Assembly (NCBI GenBank): GCA_020740775.1 | Contig: JAHEWK010000007.1 | Coordinates: forward strand, 1,426,001 to 1,490,000 | DNA: 64,000 bases | Direction of reading: 5' to 3' | Origin: Ilyonectria destructans | Taxonomy: Eukaryota; Ascomycota; Sordariomycetes; Hypocreales; Nectriaceae | Shown: positions 35,985 through 48,489 of the stretch, in pieces | How the letters are laid out: each line of letters opens with the position of its first letter | How positions within the stretch are numbered: position 1 is the first letter of the stretch | Notes under the pieces: model-generated | What the model was told of the DNA's origin: nothing | What the model saw: only the letters and a program-made list of their open reading frames with translations | Databases searched by the model: none | Made by a program: the position numbers and the translations under genes

Positions 35985-37381
35985 TTGCGTGGCTTCAGTC
36001 AACAACTCAAACGAGCTCGTCATCCAACATTCATCCAACATCACACTGTCGGCAAGTGGAGAGCAGATATGAAAGCGCGACATAAACAATCGGATGCGGA
36101 TCTTTTGGCGGTTTATGCTCTTAGCCGAGACTTTGCCATGAAAGGCAAAATATTTAAGCACGGAATTCGAATAGCCTTTTGGCTGCCTCCTGATGGACTC
36201 TCAGGCCACCTAGAGGGTTTCAACCAGACCATTTTATCCTTGTCTAGAACCCTCAGCAGTCGCAAATACGGACCTGTGCTTGTCTTTTCCTACTGCTTGG
36301 ATTGCAACCTTGAGTACAAAGACATGGGATGACGTGACTACCAACGATTTTCGGCACGTCATCGATTACTTTCACAACTCCGATTAGAACCCAACCGTCG
36401 GTGACATTGATTGATACCCCGAAACACCACTCCTGGCTACTCTTATTCCCGACGCTAACCACCTCGATCGGGAAGACGACAGCGGAGCTTCGATTTGCGA
36501 CTTAATTAGGCTTCATAAGGCGATATTACGTCCAACTATTCCCGTCAGGATCAACTTCAAACAAACTTGCCGGCACCTCCTTGCAACCTAGCTAATTCAC
36601 CCATCAAACAAATGTGCACCCAGAGGGGCGGTATCTGGCATATATTTTCCCTGGGTCCACTGCTTCTTGGACTCCCTTGGATAGGGAGAAATGCGATGAT
36701 AACAGATGTCTAAGACACGAGCTCTTGGAAGCTATGGTTAGCGGATCGCTGGCAGCGTTTGTACGCTCGCTATCTCCGCCAAAGTGCCCGCATTGGGCGC
36801 AAGATGTTAAATATTGACGTGCTCAATATGATTGACGGACTAACCGTATTCAACGCATTCGGGGTTGAGGGGCATGAATTGCACTTGCGTGCTTATGGCG
36901 AGTTCATATATCGAAACATGCAAAGGAACAAATCCGAGAGAAATTATACTAAGACAGAGTTCTGCAAGTTGTGGGAAGAGCTCAAAGTGAAAAATACGAA
37001 GATAACAGGGCTGGGAAGGGAGAGGACAAGCTTGACTTCAGCGGAATTCTATCACCGTATGACATCCTAGCTGAAGCGCAGCCTGTACTTGCTCGAGATG
37101 TAAAAAAAGCCTTTGTCTACTTGAGAGGCCTATTTCAAGATCAGCGGTTGAGGGAACGGATCGGGGACTACGAGAGAGAGAAGACTTTTGAGTCGAAGCT
37201 ACAGTTGGATCGTTGGTCAATTCCCTCCGAGCTTTGGCAAAGCCATCTTGACGATCTGCATTTGGAGTTTAATTTTGGACCAGGAGAGGAGCAAGTTAGC
37301 CTCCTAATGCCAGTGGCAACCCCGACCAGGGATGATTTGACTAACCTAACTGCGACAAGTCTTAACTTGATGGGGCGATAA
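35985..37381 (+). pseudogene. Probable decayed gene, family unknown
   Basis: Coding-like frames change phase. One is at 36614-36760 (RHELLEAMVSGSLA). The next, 36745-37030, contains ADRWQRLYARYLRQSARIG and TEFCKLWEELK. The last, to a clean stop at 37381, contains LARDVKKAFVYLRGLFQD and FESKLQLDRWSIPSELW. Phase changes near 36745 and 37000 have no plausible introns. A further frame at 35985-36332 may be the start of the same gene. I do not recognise the product. Confidence 0.35.
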
Positions 37382-37649
37382 TTGGAGTTTCCACCCGACT
37401 GTATGATGCATCTTGATCGCACAGCGGATAGTAACTGCAGGGTTGAAACGATCCTAATATTTAATGACTGTTAAAACTACTTCAGTCGCAATTTCACATG
37501 TTCTTAATCTTGGCTCAGCTACAGCAATATATGCCGCGCTGTGATTTATGGAGATTGCTCCATAGCTCTAAAATGGATAAGTTCTCGCAGCGCCTGAGCT
37601 ACCCCACTCCGCCGTTAATCTCGAGGAATTCACACTATAAGTAAAGGGT

Positions 37650-38170
37650 TCACTGCAGGTTCACATCACTTTCTAGGACACATTTTGCAGGGACGCAGAC
37701 CCACTCGTAATAGATAGATCGGCTTTGATGAGTTGGGAAATAGTTGTTATTTGACTGCTAAATCAGTCCTTTGGATAAGACATAATTACTGTTGTCGCAG
37801 TTGTGCAATCACTTCCAATGCTAATCGACTTCTTGTTATAACGGCCAAGTGTCGAAGTTGAAGTCCACCCAGCATGCACCTTAGCGCCATTGCTATAGCT
37901 TCCAGCTCTGCCGTATACATGTTCTGATCGTCTCTGGAGCCGATTGTAATCGAGTACCTAGCCACCTGCGCCCGGTCTGTTGCCTAAAGTATCACGAACG
38001 ATGCCGCCCACGCCTACCCTTCCTTCCTTCTCAAAAGCACTGGCTGCTACCAGATACCCTCCATCTGGCTGGCGGTTTCTATCGCAATATCTCAGTCGAG
38101 GCCATACCCGACGGGCAGGCGGCTGTGCCATGGCGGTAATGTATATGCCTGGATTGTCTCCATTCATTCA
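37650..38170 (-). mobile_element. Relic of a LINE (non-LTR) retrotransposon: RNase H end
   Basis: Minus-strand pieces in two frames match the RNase H region of fungal Tad-like LINEs. The upstream frame has GRVGVGGIVRDTLG. After a one-base shift near 37970 come YSITIGSRDDQNMYTAELEA, IAMALRCM and LALEVIAQLRQQ, followed by stops; YYEWVCVPAK recalls the WVPA strand. The NxYxAELEAIAMAL string is characteristic. No reverse-transcriptase part remains beside it. Dead copy. Confidence 0.55.
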
Positions 38171-38523
38171 ACTGTATTTCCTTTTTCCGCCAGCGTGAGC
38201 GACTTCATTGGTGAAACATATCTCCGGCTCCTTGGCTGAACTTGGATCTCAATCACCCACGAAACTAGCATTGCCCGGACGCCAGGTGTCGTGGAGTTAA
38301 TGTATACCAGTCACTACCAAATAGAGAAGAGTTGACCAAGTATGAAATCAGGATTTCTACGTTTGTATGCGATTCCCCATACGCCAGTGAAAAGGTCGGT
38401 TGTCTACTCTGCTCGCTTTCGGATCGGGTAATGAGGTCCCGGTACCGCCTGCGTATATCAAGCGGCTGCATATACAAGCCGCAGCCGTGTATATCGCCAG
38501 AGAAATCTATCCATCCGCAATTC
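38171..38523. other. 3' flank of the methyltransferase gene
   Basis: No gene seen. A long minus frame runs through here only if the last intron of the methyltransferase is not removed. Confidence 0.5.
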
Positions 38524-39903
38524 CTAAGCTTCAGGCTTCTTCGCGTAAACTGAACGGCTAACATAGTATCAGCATATTGAGAACAAAAATGGGGCGGCGG
38601 AGAATACATTGACCAGTAGGCATGGATTTTCGGATTGTTCAAATCCTTCCTGACTTCAACCAGGAAAACGCTAACCTCCTCAGGAGTCCAGCCAAGGCAC
38701 CTTGTAAACAAAGCCATTGAAAGCCCCTCAAGAAGGCCGTCTGTGTTCAATTTGCTCCACTCTCCAAGCTCCTTAAATCTTTTCTCCTTGGGCCAGCGAT
38801 TTATCGGCCATTTGAATGGCGCCTCCTTGATATCGACGAATCCGACCTCGGCCATAAGGGGTTTGAATCGATCGGTCTCTATGAAAGGAGTTCCATGCTC
38901 TCGGGCCGCTCTGTCTAGAAGAATGCCCCATTTCCGAAGAGCGTGATCTTCGGTAAGAGTGTTGTCGTCTGATCGCATAAATACATCGACGTCCTGGAGC
39001 TCAGCATAGCCACCCGGCGTAAGATTCCTAGTTAAATCAGGGGTTGCTAACTTATTCGTCAAATTATAAAATAACTCACTCAAAAATCTTACGTAAATAC
39101 TCTGGCCAGTTCTTGACTGAGACGTTCATCATTCTGCTGTGAATATAATCAAAAGGTTGAGAATAAGTCCAGTCCTCGTCGATATCGTCAATCTCAAACT
39201 TTAGATTCGGGGGTATGCTGCTCGAGTTTGAGTCGTCATCCGTCTTCTATGTGGGAACTCATCTCATACAATTCCGGTTGGGTAGGAGACAGATCGACCC
39301 CTATCACCTATGCGGATTGTTAGCCTTGGTCGCTCCTTGTTCTGAGATACTTCCTGTTACCTCAGTCTCGGGATGTTCGTCAGCAAAGTCGATCGCCCAA
39401 ACGCCTGTACCGGTACCCAGGTCGAGAACCCGGCCGGTCTTGAACTCGGGAAGGTTTGGCGGGGAGAGACCAAGCTTGTTGTCAAAAGTCAGGAGGAACA
39501 GATTGTGCTGCAAGTCTGAAAAGATCTAGTGTAAGAATCTTGGACAGTTGAACAGTTGAGGTGTGTTCTATATTACCTAGCCTGTTGTTTTCTGTTTCGT
39601 CATTGGGCATATAGTATTCTACAGCAGGTAAGAAAGGCAATAAGTTCCAGAAATCTTATTAGGGAGAAACATATGCAACCTACTTCCGTCCTTGTATGCA
39701 TGGTATGTTCTCCCGTTTTCGACTCGATAATTGAGAATGGAGCTGGTTACGCTAGCAGTTGATGATGTGTTGTCCTATATCGTGGTTTGTATCGGCGATT
39801 GTATTCTTTCACAGCACATCAGGGTAGGCAAGATGCCATCTATACTTACATCTCCAACCGCCGAGTCTCCATCGTCGTCAACCTCAATTGAAGGTTAGCT
39901 CAT
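38524..39903 (-). CDS. LaeA-like SAM methyltransferase; stop at codon 3 of the apparent start
   Basis: Eight exons join in one frame: 39903..39850, 39774..39684, 39618..39577, 39515..39361, 39307..39270, 39220..39080, 39027..38608 and 38557..38524. All seven introns (49-75 nt) are GT..AG. The protein (about 324 residues) has the family order: IEVDDDGDSAVGD, YRVENGRTYHAYKDGKYY, LQHNLFLLTF, motif I VLDLGTGTGVWAIDFA, VIGVDLSPTQPE, FEIDDIDEDW, NLTPGGYAELQD, and the end VYAKKPEA. These LaeA/TAM-type enzymes transfer methyl groups from SAM and some regulate secondary metabolism. The natural start would be ATG at 39903, but codon 3 (39897..39895) is TAA. Either a C-to-T change killed it (CAA to TAA), or an unseen upstream exon splices in before GTT at 39882. 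The last donor (GTATTC) is weak. Confidence 0.75.
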
Positions 39904-40361
39904 GTTTATATCGTACAAAGTCATGGAGAAGAGCTAGTTGTACATCAGCGTGTATGACAGGGTCTGCAGGGGGTGTGGCCATTTCGCCAAGCATGAAACA
40001 GCTTCAGGTGCGCGCTGAGGTCCTTCGTGGCTAAGTGGGTGTTGAGATTGGAGGAGAGATTTGCCCTGGGATTGTCCCTCAAGGATGGAGGGGCAGTAGG
40101 ATTTAATACCGCGGCTGCCCCCTTGCTTGTCACCGGAAACAGAAGCCAATGATACTTCATTTAGGTGTGGCGTTGTTGTCTCTCCTCTCATCGGCAGGAT
40201 GTGCTCCACCAACAGTCACACCACGATCGTGTATCCCAGCGAATCAAGCGTTCTGTTCCTATGGAGACTGCGGCCTTGACCAACATACAACCACTGTTGG
40301 AAGGTGACCCTGCATTACGAAACATCTGATAGATTGATATCATGACCTTAGTCAGAGGGGG
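39904..40361. other. Upstream region of the methyltransferase
   Basis: Overlapping minus frames at 39934-40212 could contain an upstream exon but show no family signature. Confidence 0.4.
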
Positions 40362-40850
40362 TGTCAGAAAACCCCTCTTTGACCGGCCCGGTCGATCCGG
40401 GCCCAAGCAATCATCAACACCATCATCGTCGCTTTGAACACTATTGCCTCGATCAAATTGACCGTAACGGATCCATCAAGAAGCTTAAAATTAGTTCCCG
40501 CCGCTATTGTCCTATTTAGGGGGGCTGTACTTCTATTTTAGTGGGCCAACCACATGTTAAGGTTGCCTTTTAATGGCCCCAAAAATGGGCGCCAAAAGAA
40601 CGACCCAGGAGACAAAACAAGGACGCCCATTCCCCTTGGGATTGTGACATTCCCATGTTCATCGGGCTGGGGCGTGACACTATTTAACCAATATATCTAT
40701 TTAACCTTACAGTTAACGTCTCAGCTACCATACAGCTATAAGATTCATAGCAACAAACATACTTATATTTATATCAATTAAGCTATCTTCCCTCGCTTTC
40801 CGATCTCGCAACGCCTTAGCTCGCTAGAGCGGATCTTGGTATCATGATGG
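40362..40850 (+). mobile_element. LTR-like block with primer-binding-site-like string
   Basis: TGTCAGAAAACCCC opens the block at 40362, and GGGGCGTGACA ends at 40679, giving TGTCA/TGACA inverted ends. TATTTAA boxes follow at 40681 and 40698. At 40838 TGGTATCA matches the start of the initiator-tRNA primer binding site used by many LTR elements, followed directly by an ATG frame (40844..41053). No pol gene or second LTR is visible, so this would be a remnant. The exact LTR end is uncertain, because the two cues do not agree. Confidence 0.3.
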
Positions 40851-41055
40851 AAGCACCGTTGCGGAGCCGAGCCTCCTACTCTCGCCCAAGACAATCTCAG
40901 CTACCCAACACCTCTCCAGGACCTAAAAGATCACCCGACGTTCCGTTGGCAATATTAATGGTCCCGAGAAAAGTGGTCGAACGAGCCTTCCACGTCGACC
41001 CACTTCGGCACTATTATCATAACGCTACTCAACAGATTCTTGACTCCAAATAGAC

Positions 41056-41929
41056 TTGTCCGAACCTCCTGGCATAAAACCTACGATTCCACTGATCGGC
41101 CACATCATCGGAATCATTCGTAAACGATCAGATTATCATCGAATCGTCCAGTACGTGATTCTAGCCTAAGGGGATCCCACCCTCTCTTTCGTGGTCCGCT
41201 GACGGTGAATGTAGCAACGCCAACCCCTCGAAAGACAGAGTGACTCTCCCCATGTTGAATGGCAAGATGTACGCGATTTTCGACCCCCAGCTCATACAAG
41301 CCGTTCTGCGAAAGAAGGACGCATCATTCGAACCTTTTGTTACCGACTTTGCTCAAAAGACTTTTAGCCTCAGCGCTCACACCTTCGCTAAGGTTAAATC
41401 TAACTCGCGACTCGTGCCCGATTTCACGGATGGTATCCATGTCAGTTTTTAAACTAATATGCTCCATAAGATGAATGTCCACGTCTTGACACCTCATAGA
41501 TTATTCCGTCAACATACGACGCATCATGAGTGATCTCATCGTCGATGAGCCCACTGGCAGACAATACCTCGTTAAAAAAGGCACAGATATCCAGCTCCCT
41601 ACGCGATTTCTCCGAGGGCCCAAGGACAAGACGCCAGCATTCATTGAGACAAATCGGAAAAATAAGGATGCGTACTTTCCTTTCGGTGGAGGCCGCCATT
41701 TGTGTCTTGAAGGAATTTCGTGTTCAATGAGATTATAGGGTTCACGCCACTCCTACTGCTAGGTTATGACATTGAGCCAGTGGGAATGGGGTTTGGTGAT
41801 ATCGAAATGGGACCTGCCGTGCTGGTGAGCGGTACTGTCAAGCCTGAGAATCGTGGAATTGGCCTTGGGGGTAAAAGATTGAGGAGAAAGGGATGGGAGG
41901 ATACCCGGTGGTATATTAAGTGTCGATAG
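41056..41929 (+). pseudogene. Cytochrome P450 pseudogene with the middle deleted
   Basis: The first piece (SEPPGIKPTIPLIGHIIG) is the proline-rich start of a CYP7/8-like fungal P450. A second piece follows after an intron or gap: VTLPMLNGKMYAIFDPQLIQ to SLSAHTFAKVKSNSRLVPDF, ending near 41440. It is followed almost at once (41526) by VDEPTGRQYLVKKG and the haem-binding loop FPFGGGRHLC near 41700. The roughly 200-250 residues that normally lie between, including the I-helix oxygen-binding region and the ExxR helix, are missing. A one-base shift near 41725 separates the haem loop from FNEIIGFTPLLLLGYDIEP. It cannot make an active enzyme. Confidence 0.8.
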
Positions 41930-43408
41930 GTTTAATAAGACTTTAGATTGTCCAGGAATACGAAAGTGGGGAGAAGTCGGGCTTCAGAAGCGTCCCGGCA
42001 GATGTGAAATATCCAGGGAGCAATGTCAAAATGAACAACATTCCCAATCTTAAGACAATCATCAACAATCACCCAATGTAGAAGTTTAAGAAAGTAAATT
42101 TAATAAGGCTAAATCCGAAAATTTGTTTCTCTAAGTAATTAGGTTACTTAATTCGATTAGATTCAACAACACAGGAAGGCTTTTACTCCAAGAACGTACC
42201 CTTCGACTGCACGCATGAACTTTGTACATGGATTGATCCAGTTGAAGTATTGTATGCACACAGGTACATCCAAAGAATACCGATTGTGAGTTCATCGAGG
42301 CATTTGTAATGGGCCTTCCAATCACCTGGCCGTGTGCTGCAGGTCTCCATTCACACACCATCTAATCGGGGAGGTTGCCGCCCATATGGCCTCAATTTGA
42401 TATCGACCAGGGAATTTTCACGTGTTTAACCAAAATGCAGTTAATACCGCAGCGTTGGCTGAGAAGGCCACGAGCCCAAGCCTCCCTGTTTCTCGGCTGA
42501 CATGTTAAGTCCGCTCTCTCCCGAGAACTCCGGTCCGTGACGCAGCGATTTCAGTGTATCAATGCACCAATCCAAAGTCAGGATGACGTACCCTCAAGGT
42601 GTGATTCGCGGCTCTTTGCAGAAATGGCCGACTTCTAAAAGGTGTGATTACGTTTTGCTGTAGCGCCCCCGCTGCTTCCGCTATTTCAACATGTGCCTTA
42701 TGCGTCAGCTCTCGGAAATAACCAAGTGAAGTTGTTCGGTTCCCGATACCATATGATGAGAAGAGAAAAGAAAACTATTGATCAGTCATATGACTGGTTT
42801 GGCAAACTACCTGCATCCCGCTGGTCCCGAACCCTGAATTTGGCGTAATGTTGTCATCTAGTACCTTCGGTTCTACTTGTATTTTGTAGATTTCAAGGAC
42901 AGTTTTCCTCTTGTCCCATTGATGAATATAGAGCGTTTCGGGTAGTAGATGTTGACCCTACGACGGCAAACATTCGGTTCCCGACACGGTACCTGGGCAT
43001 TTCATGACAACTTGATCCCAATACATTTACTTACCAACCCTCGATTTGGAGATACAATCGCGGGTGAGATCTGGACATCGGGCAAGGTTTACTCCATCTC
43101 CAATCGCCGAATAGATCGAAGTCGATGACGCCAGCCCCCACATATCCCGGGACTACCGACGCGCGCGGAGTGATGACACCAATGCCGTCAACGATACAGC
43201 GCCGAGCTATCTCATAGAGCTATCTCAATTCGGTAACGTCCGATTCCAGTGCCAAAGCTTTCCTTCCTCAATATGCGGGCGTCGGATATCTGTCGTGTCG
43301 TCATGTCCGCGCCATAGCGCGCTCTATGTACTGTAGATAATAAGGTGCTCCCGCTAGAGAATTAATCATGTCAACTTCAAGGCCTGAAACACATAACCAG
43401 TAGATCAG
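41930..43408. other. Intergenic, promoter of the PDR gene
   Basis: No supported gene. AT-rich up to about 42300. The start of the PDR gene lies in a long upstream region with no other frame of note. Confidence 0.55.
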
Positions 43409-46400
43409 ATGGAGAGCGGAAGAGCTACTCCGCGGGACCAAGACATCCCAGGCGGCTACCCTGAGACACCGAGCCTCCACACATCGAGTATTCACCCACT
43501 GAGCCTCCACACACCAAGCGTACACACGCCGAGCCTCCACTCTCCCGGCCAGCCATCTGTGATTGCGAGCAATGAAAGAACAAATGACGATACGGGGAAA
43601 TCTGTCGCTGACGCTGAAGGCTCATCGATAACGAGCACTGTGCCACAGTCGATCATTTTGGGCTTCTCGCGTCAGAGTCGCTCTTCATCAAGCACCATCC
43701 AGCCGACCAACGACAATATCCAAAATGCTCCGCACGAGCACGAAAGGGACGCAGCGATCGACGATGCGACATCGATGTCCAGCGACTCTTCGTCATCAGC
43801 AAGCGGTACTCAATCTACCGTGTTGAGATCTTCCACGAACGAAGACGGAAAACCCACGCTCGAACGGATAAGGACTCGCACCGAGGATGATGTCTTCCGC
43901 GTCCTATCCCGGCGCCGGACGAATGCCACGGGCGTGTCCGACGGTGAATTACAAGAAGAGCAGCAAGAGATTGAGCGTCTCATGTCTCGCATCTTCGGGC
44001 GTGCCCGCCAAGAACACAGCGAAGGAGAAAAGACTCGCCATAGCGGCGTCGTCTTCCGTGATCTGACAGTTCGTGGTGTAGGACTCGGCGCCAGTCTGCA
44101 AGCCACCGTCGGTGACTTTTTTCTCGGCCTCCCGCGGATGCTCACCAACCTCATCACCAAGGGTCCTAAAGCGGCTATTGGAAAACCTCCTGTGCGGGAG
44201 CTCATCAGCCATTTTGACGGCTGCGTACGACCTGGCGAAATGCTGCTCGTGCTCGGTCGCCCTGGCGCTGGATGCACCACATTTCTAAAGGCCTTCTGCA
44301 ATCAGCGCGCAGGATTCGAATCTATCGATGGACAGGTCACGTACGGCGGTGCCGATTCTCATACAATTGCACGAGACTTTCGCGGCGAGGTCATCTACAA
44401 TCCTGAAGATGACCTTCACTACGCTACACTCTCCGTGCAGAGGACTCTCAAGTTTGCGCTTCAGACCCGCACTCCCGGAAAAGAGTCCAGACTCGAGGGC
44501 GAGACGCGCGCCCAATATGTCCAAGAGTTCTTGAGGGTCGTCACGAAGTTGTTCTGGATTGAGCACACACTAGGAACGAAAGTTGGCAATGAGTTCATCC
44601 GCGGTGTGTCTGGGGGCGAGCGAAAGAGAGTCAGTATCGCCGAGGCCATGATCACACGTGCATCAGTCCAGGGCTGGGACAACTCCAGCAAGGGTCTAGA
44701 CGCCAGCACCGCGGTCGAGTACGTCAAGTCCATCCGCGCAATGACGAACATGGCCAACACGTCGACAGCGGTCTCCCTGTACCAGGCCGGCGAGACGTTG
44801 TATGAGTTAGTGGACAAGGTCCTCCTCATCGACAATGGAAAATGCCTATACTACGGCCGAGCCGAAAAGGCCAAGCAGTATTTCCTCGACCTCGGCTTCG
44901 ACTGTCCCGAGCGCTGGACCACCGCAGACTTCCTCGTCTCGGTGACGGACGAACACGAGCGCAGCGTTCGCAAGGGCTGGGAGGACCGGATCCCGCGATC
45001 CCCTGAAGAATTCGACGCCGCGTACCGTCGAAGCGATGCCTACAAGGACAACCTCTCCGACATCGAAGACTTTGAGTCGCAGGTCGAGCTTCAAGCTGAG
45101 GAGCGCCGCCAGAACGCGTCGGAGCGCACGCGCAAGAAGAACTACGAGATTCCCTTCCACTCACAGGTCATTGCTTGCACCCACAGGCAGTTTCTCGTCA
45201 TGACGGGCGACCGCGCGTCGCTGTTTGGCAAATGGGGTGGACTCTTGTTCCAAGGCCTCATCGTCGGCAGTCTCTTCTACAACCTCCCGCAGACCGCTCG
45301 GGGAGCATTTCCGCGCGGCGGAGCTCTATTCTTCCTGCTTCTGTTCAACGCGCTGTTGGCTCTGGCTGAGCAAACTGCCGCTTTTGTGTCGAAGCCGATC
45401 TTGCTCAAACATAAATCCTTCTCTTTCTACCGCCCTGCCGCATTCGCCATTGCACAAACGGTTGTTGACGTGCCCTTGGTCCTTATCCAAGTCGTTCTCT
45501 TCAATGTCATCATCTACTTCATGGCAAACCTGGCTCGTACCGCTTCGCAATTTTTTATTGCAACCCTCATACTGTGGCTCGTGACCATGGTGACCTACGC
45601 GTTCTTCCGAGCCATTTCAGCTTGGTGCGCAACCCTAGATGTGGCAACGCGGTTCACCGGGGTAGCCATCCAGATACTCATCGTGTACACCGGCTACCTC
45701 ATTCCTCCGGCTTCAATGCACCCTTGGTTCAGCTGGCTCAGGCGAATTAATTGGATTCAATACGGGTTCGAATGTCTGATGTCCAACGAGTTCGCTGGTC
45801 TCACGCTTGAATGCGTACCTCCGTACCTGATTCCCCAAGGACCCAATGCGTCGCGGCAGTATCAAGGGTGTTCTCTCGCTGGAGCCACACTTGGCTCGAC
45901 TTCTGTCAGTGGTGCAGCCTACATCCAAGCATCTTTCACATACACCAGGTCGCATCTATGGCGCAACTTTGGCTTTTTATGGGCGTTCTTCCTATTCTTC
46001 GTCTTCCTGACAGCACTAGGGATGGAGCGAATGAAGCCCAACATGGGAGGTGGCGCCATTACTGTCTTCAAGAGAGGGCAGGTCCCGAAGGCCGTAGAAG
46101 AAGCCATTTCCACCGGCGGAGGAACCGAGGAAGCAAAATCTGACGAGGAGGCTGGTCGTATACCCCCAGTCGTGGAAAATGACACCTCAGAGACAAATGA
46201 CAATGAGAAAAGCACACAGGTGGCCAAGAATGAGACGGTCTTCACATTCCGAAATGTCAACTACACTATTCCGTATGAGAAGGGGCACAGGCAACTACTC
46301 CAGGATATCCAAGGATATGTACGCCCAGGCAAGCTGACTGCATTGATGGGTGCCTCTGGTAAGTCCAACTCGTCCATTAAGTGATGACAGCAGCTAATTT

Positions 46401-48206
46401 CACATCTCAGGCGCTGGAAAAACGACACTACTCAACGCCTTGGCCCAACGTCTGAACTTCGGTACTGTCACCGGTGACTTTCTCGTCGACGGTCGCCCTC
46501 TCCCAAAGTCATTCCAAAGGGCAACAGGCTTCGCAGAACAGATGGACATCCACGAGCCTACCGCCACGGTGCGGGAGGCACTGCAATTCTCAGCTCTTCT
46601 TCGACAACCCAGGGAGGTGCCAGTCAAAGAGAAGATGGACTACTGCGAGACCATCATCGATCTGTTGGAGATGAAACCTATCGCTGGTGCCATCATTGGC
46701 CAGGTTGGAGAAGGTCTCAATCAAGAACAGCGGAAACGTCTGACCATTGGTGTGGAACTAGCCTCCAAGCCTGAGCTTCTCATGTTTCTCGACGAGCCCA
46801 CATCTGGTCTTGACTCCGGCGCTGCCTTCAACATTGTCCGATTTCTCCGTAAACTCGCCGATGCAGGACAGGCCGTCCTTTGCACCATCCACCAGCCGTC
46901 GGCAGTCCTGTTCGAACATTTCGACGAACTGCTGCTTCTCAAAAACGGGGGTCGTGTCGTCTATCACGGCCCTCTTGGACATGATAGTCGAGAATTGATC
47001 GAATACTTCGAGAACAATGGCGCGTCCAAGTGTCCACCAACGACAAACCCAGCCGAGTACATGCTCGATGCCATTGGAGCCGGCGATCCCAACTACGACG
47101 GACAAGACTGGGGCGACGTATGGGAAGGATCTCCTCAAAGTGAGTCTCGAACACAAGAAATCGAGGACATGATCTCTCAGCGTCGAACTCTTGAGCCCTC
47201 CAAAGCCTTCGCCGACGATCGTGAATATGCCGCGCCAATAAGGACCCAAACCATCGCTCTCCTCAAGCGCTCCTTCACGGCTTATTGGCGCTCGCCTAAC
47301 TACATCTTTGGCAAGATGATGCTGCATGTTATGACGGGCCTTTTCAACTGCTTTACTTTCTACAAGCTGGGCACTTCGCGGATTGACTTCCAGAACCGAG
47401 TATTCTCCATCTTCATGACCCTGACTATCAGCCCGCCATTGATCCAGCAGTTGCAACCCGTCTTCTTGCGTTCGCGCCAGATCTTCCAGTGGCGGGAGGA
47501 CGGCGCCAAGATCTACAGCTGGTTTGCGTGGACAACGGCTGCAGTGGCTGCCGAGATTCCCTACGCTATCGTCGCGGGTGGTATCTACTTCAATTGCTGG
47601 TGGTGGGGAGTTTTTGGCTGGAACACGTCGGGCTTCACCTCGGGTTTTGCTTTCCTTCTCGTCCTTCTCTTTGAACTGTACTATGTCGGGTTCGGCCAAG
47701 CCATCGCCTCGCTGGCGCCAAACGAGTTGTTGGCGTCACTGCTCGTACCAGTCTTCTTCCTGTTCGTGGTCAGCTTCTGCGGTGTGGTCGTGCCCGCCGC
47801 GAGTCTCCCGACATTCTGGCGCAGCTGGATGTACTGGCTCACACCCTTCCACTATCTGATTGAAGCTTTTCTGGGAGCTGCAATCCACGACCAACCTGTG
47901 AACTGCAAGCCAGGAGAATTTGCACGGTTTAACCCGCCACCGAGCCAGACATGCGAGGAGTATGTTGCGCCGTATATCCAACAGGCTGGTGGCTATGTCC
48001 AGACCGGCGACAGGGGTGTATGCGAGTTTTGTCAATATGCGACTGGGGATGAGTTTGGGATTGGGTTCAGCGTGCACTATAGTAACATTTGGCGTGACTT
48101 CGGAATCTTTTGTGGATTTATCGTATTCAATTACGTTGTGGTGTTTCTGGCAACTTGGTTGAGATTCCGATGGAGAAATCCGCTGAAGAGAAATCCGCTA
48201 AAGTAA
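43409..48206 (+). CDS. PDR-type ABC multidrug transporter (ABC-G, full size)
   Basis: Exons 43409..46358 and 46411..48206 join in frame to 1581 residues; the 52-nt intron cuts the second Walker A motif. Layout is NBD1-TMD1-NBD2-TMD2. NBD1 has GRPGAGCTT (about 283-291), VSGGERKRVSIAEA and a degenerate Walker B (GWDNSSKGLDA), with Tyr in place of the H-loop His, as is normal for PDR proteins. NBD2 has GASGAGKTT (about 981-989), LNQEQRKRLTIGVELA, LMFLDEPTSGLDS and IHQPS. The PDR motifs after each TMD are present. It should export hydrophobic drugs, plant compounds or sterol-like substances from the plasma membrane using ATP. The N-terminal 160 residues are Ser/Thr-rich, starting with an imperfect LHTPS repeat. 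It is intact throughout. Confidence 0.95.
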
Positions 48207-48489
48207 GGAGTGTTGGCAGGACAAAAGACTCATCCACTAATAAGGAAGAAAAGAAGGATTAGCATTTATTAATAAACACATAAGAAGCTGTCTTATTAGG
48301 ACGATGGATAAAAATAAAATAATTTTGTGATCGAAGGGACATTGCAATTGACAGCACGACCTCACATGCATCCTCGGTGTATTGCTGTGTTGTGGGGTAT
48401 TAGTATATTTTGCCTAATTTACAATCTCATGTCTCTGAGCCATCGAAACCCCCTCCTCCCCTCTTCTTGTCCCTGACCTTGTCCGTGGA

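Noticed and set aside
38265..38607. C-terminal extension of the methyltransferase in the unspliced frame
   Set aside because: Splicing 38607..38558 restores the family ending VYAKKPEA, which the extension lacks.
46758..47699. 313-codon minus-strand frame inside the PDR gene
   Set aside because: Antisense shadow of NBD2 and TMD2; no family match and the plus frame is certain.
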